DNA from: Strongylocentrotus purpuratus
Lineage: Eukaryota > Echinodermata > Echinoidea > Camarodonta > Strongylocentrotidae
Assembly (NCBI RefSeq): GCF_000002235.5
Contig: NW_022145599.1
Coordinates: forward strand, 10,566,838-10,630,837
DNA length: 64,000 bases
Reading direction: 5' to 3'
Shown here in pieces: positions 27,101 to 41,228 of this stretch (within the stretch, counting starts at the first letter, position 1; each line of letters starts with the position of its first letter). Made by a program: the position numbers and the translations under genes. The notes beneath the pieces were generated by a model. The model had not been told where the DNA came from. It saw only the letters and a list, made by a program, of their open reading frames with translations, and did no database searches.

Positions 27101-30100
27101 TACAAAATCTGAATTATTTCTCTTAAACACGATATAGTTTGGGATCGCAAAAAGGATAAGAGACTGGTGATAAGGAAGAAGACACATCCAAGTTTTCTTG
27201 ACTTCGTTCATTTTACAAATGCAATGGATATTACTGAGCAATATATAAAAAAAAAGGCAACTTTTAAGTACTTGCAGAATCTCAAAACCTGTAATACGGG
27301 CCCCAATGGATGTTTTCATCATTAAAATAAATATTTTTTCTCATGAAAAAAGTCATAAAAAACAAAAAATTGACCCAGAAACATTGCCCCAGCCTACCCC
27401 GAACATTGACTCATCATCAGCGGTTATCCTTACCCTGGTAATTAATATATTCTTTGAACATTTGAGGACTGAATGTTCTCTAAGACCCAACAATCCCTTA
27501 GATCAATCTGTTGTGATTTCATAAGCTCACCATGACAGACAGCTTGTGCAACTGTTCAGATCCATATAACACAGGAGGTAATGAACCTGATTCACAAAGC
27601 GGTCTGGACTATATATTCCTTCATTTTGCCTCTTTTTAAGGGGAACAGTCAAACCTGTCTTAGTGGAAACCTCTTTATAAAGCCCACCTGTCTATAGTGG
27701 CAGTGCATTTTGTCTCCCTTGAGGCTTGAGATTTATTTAAATGAAGGTAATGAACCTGATTCACAAAGTGGTCTGGACTATATATTCCTTCATTTTGCCT
27801 CTTTTTAAGGGGAACAGTCAAACCTGTCTTAGTGGACACCTCTCTATAAATGCCACCTGTCTATAGTGGCTGTGCATTTTGTCTCCCTAGAGAGTTAGTT
27901 AAAATGAAAGACTGTCTCACGCTAATATTCACACTCAATACATGAACATGTATATTCAACTTGGATAAACAAGAAATTAATTAATTCCAAGCTAGTTACA
28001 ATTGACTTTAATAATTAGAGTTTGGGATATGACTCGCCTCTCTCAATCTCTCTCTGTTTCCTTCTTCAAATAAAGGCTTGGCGTGTCTAGACGCTAAAAT
28101 CCCACTCGCCCTAAACACTCAGCACTCATCACATCAATAATTGAGGGGTAATAACAATCATTAACACCGGTATATTAACCCCACCGAGTCAAGACAGGGT
28201 GACTGTGTTTCACCTGTTCCACTGGAGCCATACACCCCTTGTATTGGATTAGAGACTCTCATTAAAGCATATTAAGGTTAATTTGTTTCACAGCGCTACA
28301 GTATGTACAGGTCATTCACTTGTATATATACCCAGGCTAGTGAAGCAAGAATTTTGTTTAAACTTTCAAATGTTTGTAGTTTTTTTTTTCCCAATTTTTT
28401 ATATCTTAATCTGTCAATATCACACTTGGTATCTGATTTTTTTTGCTCTGTACTATGTACAAAGAGTTGTCTCCACAAATCTAAAACAGATAGTTATCAT
28501 CTTTAACATGGTTATGTAACTACGCCATGTAGATAGACAAGTTTTCTAACATATTCAAATGTTATGCATACTTTTTAAACAAAGGTTGTTTGTGACAACG
28601 CGAAAGCTTGCCTGATTCTTGTCTGACATAGCATCAGGTCCCCATGAAAGGAATAAACTTGAATATGTTAGTAAACTGGTCTAATTTTCATAATTGATCA
28701 TGAGACTAACCTCCTTAAATGTTTCTGGAACTTCGGAGCAGACTGGAAGAGGTTCTTCAAGCTTTTTCTCACCGTTTTCCTCATCTGATTCGGTGAAGCT
28801 CGAGGGGAAGTTGCTGTAAACATCAGAACAGAATATATCAAGGATAATCAAACTTGAAAATTGAAAATACTGATCTGCTACAAACACCATTATTAGTAAA
28901 TGGGACTGATCTCAAGGGTGAGATTTTGGGTTAAAATGTAGTGGAGTATATCAAGACGTTAGTCTGATTTCGATAAGATTATGAAGCTCTTTTTTTTTCC
29001 TTGATTAAAAAGACACACGATATGAAAGGATTCAACAGCTAGAGACGTGCAATAATTTGTTTTATAAAATGACATGCCCGACACTCAAAACTAATTATTA
29101 TGATGATCACAGCCGTTTCATGGCATTAAATATCTATTAAAGGGCATTGTAGGGATTTACACAGTGAAATTCTCAAAACATGTGAAAGGGCCACAATTTT
29201 GTATTTAAAAAAACAACATAATTGACAACTTTCTTATAAGTATGGTACCAATTTACTATTAAAAAAAATTACAGCAATTTTTCTTTCTTTTTCAAATTTG
29301 AATTTTGCAACTGGCATTGTTTTATTCATCCCATTTATTGCGTATGAAATGAGGGTTTCAATTTTCACTCATAGTACAACATCATTAGTATATCACCACA
29401 TTTAACAAAATTATATTCAAACCACAGCTCAATCACTTTTTCCTTCTTTCAAGCTATTCAATATATGGAAATTGAACGACGTAAAGATCGAAGAAGTAAT
29501 TGTGTGACTTACATTTGATTTCAACAGAGTCTGCTGGTCTCCCGTCCCGTACTTGCTGGAAGAGCTCATCGATCATGCTCAGCCTGCCCCAAGACCTGGG
29601 CTTGCTGCCATCCACATCCCTCCAACCTAGAAGAATCACAAGTAAAACATGGAAAGAAAGTGATTTATATGCTCAAAGCCTCAAACATATGCTATCGTGG
29701 AGGTGTCGTGGTCATTCACTTGACTCTCAATCCAAAGGTATATATATATTTATCAAAAAAATGTTTAAAAGAGCATAAATGGATAAACAAAAACAAAACA
29801 AAATTACAACTACAAAATACTTCCTGTGCATCAAATCAAATATTATCCAACAAGCAAAGTTTCTCCACACAAAAAAAACACAATGTAATCTATCATCACT
29901 TTATCTACCTTTTTTCCTCCAAAATGTAGGTGCCATTTATTAAAATCACTCGTCAAACACAAAACCTCCAGAAAGGGCTCCAAATCCCCAAGAGTAACAA
30001 AAGAAATCAGTTGGCTCTCAAACATCAACTACTAATTTACAAGCAGAAGTGCCGAGAGAGATGACTTTTCAACTGACTATTCCAAGGCAAGCTCAAGTCC

Positions 30101-30911
30101 ACAAATGACTGTAGAAATTACAAGACAGGAAGCTAATACTAGGCAGGGCGGTATAGTCTACGTCCCAGATTATTCCAGACACAACTGTTGACAAGTACAG
30201 GTTGGTCTTTCGCCCATCAAATTTGTTGGGAATATCCTACGTCCATGGATGATTGATAGGATCTAGGTGACTAAAGAGAAATTAAAAAGTTTGCTCAAGT
30301 CTTTACAAACCAAAACATCATTTTGTTGTTCTTTTATAATTCCCTTTTTTCTCCTCCATCATTTGTGGGTGCATGGCTGGTACTAATTAGCCCCTAAGGA
30401 AGCCCCTGGTAGGCCCATTTGTTGACACATACAGGTAATGGAGATGAGTGAATCGGGGAAACGTGTGATATCACAAGTGACAACATCACGTGCCAGAATG
30501 AATGACTCCAGGTTTGCGTAAGATAGAGGGGTGATGCTCCTCTGTCTCTTGGAATCATGCTAGACACTGACTAACAATGTCATGTCATAACTCATTCTTC
30601 TGCATCTCAAATGTTTTCTTTCGTCCTTCCCCTATCATTTTTTCATTTTCAAAGTACTTCTTTCTCAACGTTTTTTCTCTCAATACTTAAATTAAAATCT
30701 ATTCCCCTCTTCTATCTTCTTCTCCACCTTCTTCACTCTCTCTTCTCCTGCCCTCCCTCTGTTTTTCTTTTCCTACACCTCCACCTTTTTCTGTCCCTCC
30801 TTTCGTTCACTCTTTATTCCTCTCTCATCTTCTCTTTCTTCTCTCTCTCTCTCTCTCATTTTACATTTTCTCTTCTCTCTCTCTCTCTCTCATTCTCTCT
30901 TTCTCTTTTCC

Positions 30912-30972
<61 letters not shown>

Positions 30973-33058
30973 CTGTTTATTACTTACATGACGGGACAGC
31001 AAATGATGGATTTGACGTCTGGGTGGGGCCGAAGCCCTTCATATTGAAGGCTGACACACGTACATAATATTTGGCACCCTGCATTAAAGAAAGAAAAATA
31101 AACAAAAACAATATTTAATTCAAAGCTGTAAGGGAAGTAATATTTTGTCAAGTTCAGAATTAAAAAAAAAAAAATTTAAAAAGAACAATACCATAGTTTG
31201 AAAAATGTCCGAAAGATAATCACAAAGCTAAAACATATTATTTCCATATTTCAAATAACTGATCCAGCCAAATACATTATAGACCAGAATTATTACACTG
31301 TATAGAGTTTAAAATGAAAGGTGGAATGATGGATTCTTCTCACATAAACACTATCACCGGTTCCTACCATAGTATCAAAACAAAATGGAAGCCTTATTCA
31401 ACCAACCGGTTAAATCATATATGTGAACACCATGATCAAATTAATCTTCTCACTTCCATGTACAGAAAAAAATATGTATATAATCAATGATATTACAAGA
31501 TGGGGGTTGGGGGAATAGGAACTTCATCCCTTCTGGGACAATTAATGTACTTTTAATGTTGAACTTATGACTTATCATGTTCTGTTTCCTTCACAAACTG
31601 GGCACAAAATACAAACTTCACAAAAAAGGAAGGGCCTAAGCCGCCTAGCTGTTTCAGTTTACACTGGAACAAAACTTCCACCTCTGTAGTCCAAAGACAT
31701 TTTCAACTTGTCGCAGGCTTCACTGCTCATGGGATGTAAGGGGTTAAAGACTCAAGAGCAGATCCTTGTCTATAAGGCTTGTTCAGAAATGACGCGGTTA
31801 ACCACCGCCCCCCCCCCCCCTTCAAATGAAGAAAAAAAAAAAGACTTGCCTTGGGCCAGCTACTAGGCCTCTGCATGGTGGATCATCAACTGATTCCAGT
31901 AAAATCTAATCCAAAAAAGGTTCTTTCCCATCTCCAATCTCTCATCGAAATGAATCCCATGCACAATCAGAGTAATTGATTTACACAATCAAAATGTCAA
32001 AATGTGTCTTAAAAAACAGTATTTTTTTCCAGAGAAGAATCAACAAGAAAGATGCATGGTGATTATAATCTCATAAACTGACTTGAATCACAACAAAACT
32101 GAAGTCATGCAGCTTGAAAATCCACCTCTAACAGTCAGTTGATTATATATGGTCTGAAAACTCTGCTCCGTTTTCAACAAGAAACACACACACACAAACA
32201 TTTGAAACAAATCTAGTATCAGATCTACAATATGATTGAATGTAAACTTTCACCATTCATCCAAATCAATGTAACTCCTTCATTATCATTCCATGCAAGT
32301 GCCTCCATTATGATATTAATCCAATCAGTTCAATATATAGGACGGCAGTATAGAGATAGATGCAAGGGTTTCAAAGGCTCCGTTTTTCACCACTCAGGGG
32401 AGTTGCCCTCCTGTAAACTACACAAGAGGCTCAGTTGGAGCAGGGACACGAGTCCCTGGTTGGAGTATATAGCTCCAAGTAGTCAAGAAAAAACTTTTCT
32501 GTCACATGCCGATAATTCATCTCCGATCAGCCATCTTTGTCAACAACGCCGTCCTAATCAAACAAATATCTGTACCGACTACTTCACAGAGCAGGTACTC
32601 ACAACATACACAAGCCCCTTTCACTCGATCTTTGCCAAAGAACGGCAAAGCTTGTCAAAAAAGAAACTGCTTCTCTTGCATTTAGGTCTTGCCTATTGTG
32701 ATAGAGAGTGATGAAAAGAAAGCTTCTGTACCTGTGCGACTTCTGTGCAGCCTTTTATGTTTATTCATGCCCCTCCGTCGCATTGGCTTCAGGCATTAAT
32801 TCCACTAACAATCAATGGATTGGGATAGGCCTAGTAATAGTACCCATGGAGTAAAGGAGAGAAGACTTAGAACTGCTTTCGTATATTTTGAGCCGATTCT
32901 GGTTTTGAATTATAAGCTGGTTGATTTCTAGACATCCAGACTAGATCTTAGCCAAGAAAATAGCTCTGCTGATGAATTCATTCACCTTTGGTTGCTATGA
33001 CCCCAAAGACTCATCTCAAAAGAATCCCCCACCCCCTGCCCTTTTCTCCCTCTCTCTC

Positions 33059-33112
<54 letters not shown>

Positions 33113-36100
33113 TCTCTCTCTCTCTCTTTCTTTTCTCTGTTATGATACACACACCCTTTTCATTTCTATTTGCCATTCTATCCTTAGAATCCTAACTCTT
33201 ATTCACTACTGCATCATTTTATATCCCTTGTTTTTTGTTCTCCTCTAATTCTAAAAATGTACATATTGTACTCCTCTCTCTCCCTCTCTCCCTTCATCCA
33301 TCTCTCCCCCTCCCTCCCTCCTTTCCCACCCCTTCTCTCACCCCCATCCACCTGTGAATCATCTCCTTTAGTCTCTTATTAACCCCATGGAGCTTAACAA
33401 TGCATTTTGACAATGGAGGGACATGTAAGACCCCTCAAGCGTTATCTATTGTGTCTTTTCATCCCTAACATGTCCCAAAGCACCGTCCCAGAATCCTAGT
33501 CATAAAAAACCCTTTATCATGCCACACTAAACTATTGATTTTACCCCCTTAGCTTGATATAAAAACAAGTTCACACTGTCAATAACAGCAATACTATTAT
33601 GGTAATCAATAGCAATTTAGTGAAACTGTTCAAACGCTTAATTTTAAAGACCATCAAGGGTGGTTTGAATCGCTGCGGAACTAATGTCTTTTGGCAAAGC
33701 ATTAATCTACATTTGCCACTCTCCACCCCGGTGTAGTAAGTGGGTAACTAGTAGGAATTTATTCATTAAATGCTTTTAGCACCTAAGGATCGACAGCTAG
33801 GCTAAAGCCAGTTAAAATAATAATCAATAGGTAATACCGTGAGCATCCCCTGAGGTGGATATGTGCACAACATAAATGTAGCTACCCTGTGTTAGTGTTA
33901 TTATGTACATATATTCAATCCCACCAAGGGTTGTGCACAACAGTTGATACAAGGACAGATTTAAAAACAATGTTTTCACTAGTGGGAACAAGCCATCTAC
34001 ATAGGGTCCTATCAATCAATAAACATTTATTGAAAATTCAATCTATGCCTTCTCTAATCCATCTTTTTCATGAAAGGAGAACTGAAAACAAAACACATTT
34101 TCCTTTTCAAAACATTTTTCCCACATTAGGTCACTATCACAAGAAAGGATCTACATTTGTAACTTGGCACGGTGATGGTGCGTGACACTTAACACACAGC
34201 TCTCTTTCAAACTTTGGGTAATTGATCTACAATGGTGATGACATTGTGATGGTTCGTGACTCTTTTCACACCCTTGCCTTCAGACTTTTGGTAATTCATC
34301 CACAATCAAGAAGAACTGGAAACAAAACACAACACATGTTCCTTTTCCAACATTCAATTTCCCCTCACATTAGCAAACCAACACAACAAAGGAACTATAC
34401 ATCCGTAACTTGGCACGGTGATGGTTCATGACACTTTACACACCCTCGCCTTCAAACTTTTGGTAATTGATCCACAATCAAGGGAAGAGGCAATGTAAGG
34501 GTTCTGGACATCGCTTGGAGGACAGACCAAGGAAGTGCAGATCAATCAATAGTAAACTCTGCCAAGATTGCATCACCAAAACAATTCAATCTACACTTCT
34601 TGAAAAAGAATTGTAAACATACTTTGACTAGACTCTGACAACTTTTTGTTCATTTTGTTTGCACTGTGACACAATACTTTAAACTTAACATTTAAACAAC
34701 GACCCACTAACAATGTCACAGGGTTCACATGGCACTGAGGGTAGTCATGCTATGAAGCTTTGCTTACTTTGTCAACCCTCCTGTTTGATGTTTTTGATTA
34801 GTTACAGCCAGCCTTACTTTATTCTACACATATTCTTTTGTCATGTGTAATTTGCAATGTTTTATTTGTTATATATTTGTAAAAATGCAGAAGAAAAAGA
34901 AAATCAAACAGAAATAAATAAATCAAATCAAATCAATAAATCAAACAACTGCTCAAGGTGTGGAACTACAAGCTAGGCAAGCAGTAACTACAAGCATGTG
35001 AAGCCAAAGTTAACTGCATCAACACAGCACATAGATTTAAAGTGATGACCCCTTCCCCCTCCCTCCATTGCTCATAGATTTCACGTTGAAAATTTTGAGT
35101 AAACTTTTCAAACCACAAGCGTGTCCTTAACCCTAATATAGCAAGAAAACAAGATCAAAGCTACAAGATAATTGCACAAAAGTATCCCTAACTACAAGTT
35201 TAAAACCACGAACTAAGTATACAGACTGTTGTATTAAAGAAATTATATGGAGCATGTGTTATCGTATCTCTTTACAGTGTTTTGTTATCATAACTATGTA
35301 TATAAGCCAATCATCCGGTAGAGCGACTGTTTGCTCTTCATTCCAGCATGTGGTCGTTTTGAATAAAAGATATTACTTGTCGTAAGTTAAATGTGAAGAT
35401 ATAGATTTGTTTGCAAAGTTATTCAATACCATAAATGATATCAAGTATTGATCCATTCTGAATCACCCCCCCCCCCAAAAAAAAGAACTTTTAAAGTGAG
35501 ATAAAATCATTGGGACATTATTATACTACAAATCGCCCAAATCTTTGTGTTATTTTTTTCCTCAAAATCTTGGGCAAATAAACCCACTGTCTATGAGGAA
35601 CAAGGTGCTTTATTAAACAATAACATAGAGTTGGAAATTAAGGTGTTTATTCTAAGTATTCAAAATGAGTGAGATAACCCCCTTCTGATTCTCGGCAGTA
35701 AATATCTTCCATTGCAGTCAATTTATCAGAAATTCTCTTCATCAAACAACATCATGATAAAAAGTAAAATTTCCATTAAAAATCATGACTTAGTTGTAGG
35801 ACTTGAAACTTTTTAATATGAACAAGCCAAATTTTTTTTAAGGAAAGAAAATTGCCACAATTATTAAAAATCCTAATAATAAAGACAAAAATATAAGGTT
35901 CAGGTACTTAATTTGGGTGAGGTAAATCAAAGAAATGAAAATGTAATTCTGTAGTAAGGAGATCACTCGGGGAATATCATAATCTCATGGATAACGAGAG
36001 ATTTGGATGAGAACCAAGGGATTAAAATAAGACCCTTCTGCAGACATTGTCCCCAAGCTGTCTAATCAAAACTTTCAACAAGGATGAATGGTTCTTTCTC

Positions 36101-39100
36101 TGGATTCTGGAGAAGACAATCTTGCGTATTTCAGACTGATTGGTAATTACTAACAGTGAAGATAGCTCATTGCTATATAATAGATGTTGCCATTAGTGTA
36201 ATAAAACACAATTATACCCCATTCACAGTGGTTTTGAAATTTGTAGCGGCGTTGTAGCGGAGCGGCGACACCGCCATAACACCGCTACAAATGCATTCAC
36301 AGTAGAAAAGTTATCCCGCTGCAGCAGCGGGATAAATATCATGTACCCATTCACGCTGCAGCGGGTGATTTTTATTACCTCCGTAACAAACACGTGTATG
36401 CATGGCTCATGACCCGCGAGTGACCCCGATATGACCGGAAATACTTGCTTGAAATTGCGCGGTAAACATGTCAAGTTGCTTTTTGTATCCTCGATCATAT
36501 TACTTTTTAAAAAACTAGCATTTTTATTGCTTCCAGTCAGAATATTTTAATTTTTTGAAGTGTGAAATATTTTTATTTGGATAATTATGATACCTACATA
36601 ATAATAAAATCAATTTGAATCCACTGGTTACTTTATTTCTATTTCACTTTATGTTCCCCATTGCTGTAGAAAAGAGGTCAGTGATAGGTAAGTAAACAAA
36701 TCACACGTGTTTGTCGCGGTGTTATAGCGGAGAGCCTTCACACTGAGTAAACACCGCGACAGCAGCGGGACTGTCCCGCTGCTGTAGCTAGGCGTCCCTA
36801 GCGATAGTTTGTGTCGGCGTTATCGCTAGGCGGTGTTATCCCGCGATAGTTTATAACGGGTCCGAGCCTTCACACTGAAGACAACACCGCGACAGCAGCG
36901 GGACAGTCCCGCTGCTGTCGCGGTGTTTGAGGCCACTGTGAATGGGGTATAAGTGTAATAAAACACCAAAAACAGAGCAAGATAACTACAAATTAATTAG
37001 TCTACATGTTAAAGGCTGTTCTTCAGCATGTACAAGTATGAATTTGATTGCACATAAAATAAAAATTGAAAATTAATGAAAGATAATTTCCATCTATAAC
37101 AATCTGAATAACAGATTTTACCTTACCTGATGATAATACAGGCATGTGCTCAGCGCTTACTTTCAAGTAAAATGATAGTTTTAATGTGAAATTTATTGTA
37201 TTACTTTTGGTCGACTCAAGATTTTAATTTGTTTCATATTTCATTAATTAAGTATGGGACATAAATTCAGAAATATCTTGGACTTGCCAAATATCTCTTA
37301 CTCCTTACTAGATTGATTGCATATTTCATCATACAAAGCGGTAACATTACCCAATCATACAAAAAACATACAAACAAACAAACAAACAATACACAAACAA
37401 AGCTCACAGTGACAAGCTCTGATATATAAACTATATGTTTCTTACCTGTGTTAAACCTTGTATAGTATATTTGAGATTGCTGAAGTGGTATAGTATATGC
37501 TCCCCAGCCAACGGGCAGAAATCCTCGTTCTGGCTCCATTCAACTGCAAGTAAAAAAAGAAAGGGGGAATTATAGATAAAGAATTGCCATGAACTAAATA
37601 TGGTGAAAGAATACATTGGTATAACAAATTATTATGAAAAACTACAGTATTCTCATAAGTGATCATCATCCTTTAGCGGGGCATGGCTCATAGTCCGATC
37701 AGCAAAATTGAAATTATTACCACTCTTATAAATTTTCAAAAAAAATATTGAGGATTAACTTTTGATGATCAGACCGTCTTTACGAAAAGAATCAGCAAGA
37801 AAATGACCCCTAAGCACCCTCTCTTACCAGTGTGTTATAAGATATGAAAATATGAGGTGCGCTATCATGTAATTTCATTTTGCTATGGCATTTTAAAACT
37901 TTTAGGTCGTGTACAATGTCATATTGGAACGAGGACCACTAGAGGATATAAAGATGAAAGAGAAAACTAAATACTCACTTTTAAACCTTGTAGCCGTGGC
38001 TCCATTCATGTTGAGTGGTTCGTCAAAGGTAGCAAGAAGGGAAGAGCTACTCGCTGTGTATAATCGCACTAAGGCTGGTATGTCAGGTACTCCTAAAGCA
38101 AGGTTTAAAGAATGAACAATGTGATTACAAAAACATTTTCTACTTATGTAATTAATTCCTAGAGCAGACTCAGAAAATCTATTGAGTTTCGTAAGATTAA
38201 AAAAATCCTTAAAAAAACACATGATATTTTCTAAATTCTATACAGTACATGTACAATATCTACAGCACGTTATCTGATAAACATCAGAAAGGCATCAAAT
38301 CTATATTAAATATCCCCCTTCTTGCTCTCAGCATATGACATGTTATTAAAACTGGAAAGTGTAAAATTGTACTCATCACAGAAAATATCTCTTCAATAAA
38401 AGTGATATCATCTGTTTAAAGCACAAAAGGCATTTACTCTGTTAAATCATAGAATCAAATCTTCTGCCTCTCAACTATATGATCTTTTGTGATGCCATCA
38501 TTATTGCAAACCTGACCTGAAAAGTAAAGTCTTCTTCATACAAAAAGAACTGAATAAACATGTGCAAAACCATGAAACTGACAAATTCAGGAACAACAAA
38601 ACTACTTATTTGGAAGGAGAATAAAAACAAAGACAAAACAACTCCATACAGTTGAATTATATCACCTGTCTGATGTGTTACCTGGGATCATGCTCTCTTT
38701 TCACACCAGTCTGGTGCTAGGAAGGTATTAATTACCGCTCCTTCCTTTCAAATGGGCCATCAATAATTGAAACTAATGAGAGTGGATACACAGGATTACT
38801 CAGGCACAAAGTCCAGCCTTGTCTGCACTCAAAATTACATATGTCTTTTCTATTTGAGCCTCGGATAGGTCTAGATTCCATTATCGGTTTCAGGACACAG
38901 GACTAATTAATTGCATCACTCCACACACCTGAAAGTGAGGGTTATCTGTGTTTTGAAATCTTACTCTCTTGGTTATCTTTCATCTGTGACATCAGAATAA
39001 TTTCATTTGAAAGTATAATGACGTTAGAAGTGTTGTTTTGCTGGTCTCGCTTTGCGTCAGAGTTTGTTTTGTTTTTGTCTGGATGGTAATGAATTCTTTC

Positions 39101-41194
39101 CACCTTTATGATGATCAAAGAATCAACTCCATGCACCTTTTCGTTATTTCATCCTTATCAACAAACTTTTGGTTTCTATCAGTGCGTAGGTAACAGGAAA
39201 CGTCACAGACGCAATAAAAAGCTATAATTTGTGTTTTCTTTTTTTAACTAATAAAACATAACAGCTTAAAAACCTCAACAACAACAAGAGAGTCTTCTTA
39301 ACTCTCTCTGTGGTTTTCATTATGATGCACTATTATTTTAACCCTCTGTGCATCAAAGTAAATAAGAAAAACAAAAACATTAAGATGAATTAAATCAGAA
39401 AAGGGAGAATAAGAAGAAGAAGAAGAAAGAGGAGGAGAAGAAGGAGAAGGAGGAGAAAGAGGAGGAAGAGAAAGAAGAAGAAGAGGAAGAGGAAGAAGAG
39501 AAAGAAGAAGAGGAAGAGAAAGAAGAGGAAGAGGAAGAAGAAGAAGAAGAGAGAAAAAGAGAAGAAGAAGAAGAAGAAGAAGAGAAAGAAGAAGAAGAGA
39601 GAAAAAGAGAAGAAGAAGAAGAAGAAGAAGAAGAGAAAGAAGAAGAGGAAGAAGAAGAGGAAGAGGAAGAAGAGAAAGAAGAAGAGGAAGAGAAAGAAGA
39701 GGAAGAGGAAGAGGAAGAAGAAGAAGAAGAAGAGAGAAAAAGAGAAGAAGAAGAAGAAGAAGAGAAAGAAGAAGAAGAGAGAAAAAGAGAAGAAGAAGAG
39801 AGAAAAAGAGAAGAAGAAGAGAGAAAAAGAGAAGAAGAAGAAGAAGAGAAAGAGGAAGAAGAGAGAAAAAGAGAAATAGAAGAAAGGAAAGAGAAAAAGA
39901 AGGAGGAGGAGAGTGTGGAAAATATGAAATATAGAGAGTAGGAGAATCAGGAGCAGCAGCAAAAGGAGACATACATAAAAAATAAAATCAATATAGGCAG
40001 AAGAAAGAAAATGGAAAAGGATTCACAACAGAAACTATAGAGGGAGACATACTTGCTTGTTCAAAGCCAGTCTTCATTCGTTTCAGTAACCTGTATCGCC
40101 ATTCCCAATCCACCAGTTGCCTATCAGCATCCTATAAAATGATAAAAAATAAAGAGAAATCAGATACAATCCCTGAAAAGTCGTTACTGGAATATATAAC
40201 TATCAAACCATTGAGAAAGGATTTCATTTTCATGATCTTTCACAGATTTACAATTGGTGTATCATCCCAAGTTATCTCAGACTCTGTTTTGAATAATTAG
40301 GTAGAATTAATTCATTGCTTTGTGAAGGCCTGAAAATTAATACGCCTAAACATTACAAGTAAAATAATGGGATATTAAAGAAAGCTGTACATTGAGATCA
40401 CCTGCCTATAGAGACCACTTTCCTTGTCTTCCTTGAGTGGTCTTTATATACAGGTTATATAACTTGAGATCACCTGCCTAAAGAGACCACTTTGCTCGTC
40501 TTCCTTGAGTGATCTTTATATACAGGTTATCACCTATCACCATCAACTTCCTGTAAATACCACTTTTCTTGTTCTTTTGAGCGGTCTTTATATACAGGTC
40601 AGGTGACTTGAGATCACTTGCCTGCAAAGACCACTTTCCTTGTCTTCCTTGAGTGGCCTTTATATACAGGTTTCACAGAAGTTTGATGGAAATGAGATGT
40701 AGATTTTTGGTTTGTACCTTGATCGAACTGGAAGAAGTAGCATTATTATTGCCGGAGCCGTTGACAACACGGGTGGTGAGATCCTGGATGACTTGTTCCG
40801 CTTCATTGATCAGAGTATTGAGCTTGTTTAGGCGGACATCTTTCAAAAGAACTAGAAGGAGGAATAAAGAAAGAATACTAATATTCAACCATTTTCCCAG
40901 ATGTTATAAATCATTAAGAACTAATAGCTCACACAACTGTATTTTTCTTATCTTGAAAGTAACTAATATCCAGCAAAGATACACATTGAATTTATATTTC
41001 AATGTGCATTATAACATTACCATTGTCATCATCACCATCATCATAACCACCACTATCAAACTATCACCACAATGACAAGGACTTCTACAACTGCTATCTC
41101 AACTGTCCTCCTCCTCCGCCTCGTCATCACCATCATCACTACCACCATCACCACCATCACCACCTCTACCATCAGCACCACTATCACCATAACC

Positions 41195-41228
<34 letters not shown>

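Larger units (their letters stand above)
31079..37445 (-). other. ANKFN1 intron 11 (6.4 kb)
   Basis: The largest intron in the second half of the gene. It holds the CT repeat at 33045-33130, a SINE fragment at 33655-33830, a tandem duplication at 34078-34500 and a 741-bp transposon at 36212-36952. No exon is supported in the remainder. Confidence 0.55.

Noticed and set aside
28681-28890. Acidic open frame (ESDEENGEKKLEEPLP) on the - strand
   Set aside because: The junction phases demand another frame, which gives the conserved basic ANKFN1 segment MRKTVRKSLKNLFQSAPKF; the acidic frame is a shadow.
32232-32711. 159-codon + strand frame in an ANKFN1 intron
   Set aside because: No splice structure, family resemblance or codon bias; about the length expected by chance over 64 kb and antisense to the gene.
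39298-39972. Long Leu/Phe/Ser-rich open frames
   Set aside because: They are translations of the (GAA/GGA)n purine tract; no splice signals or real composition.
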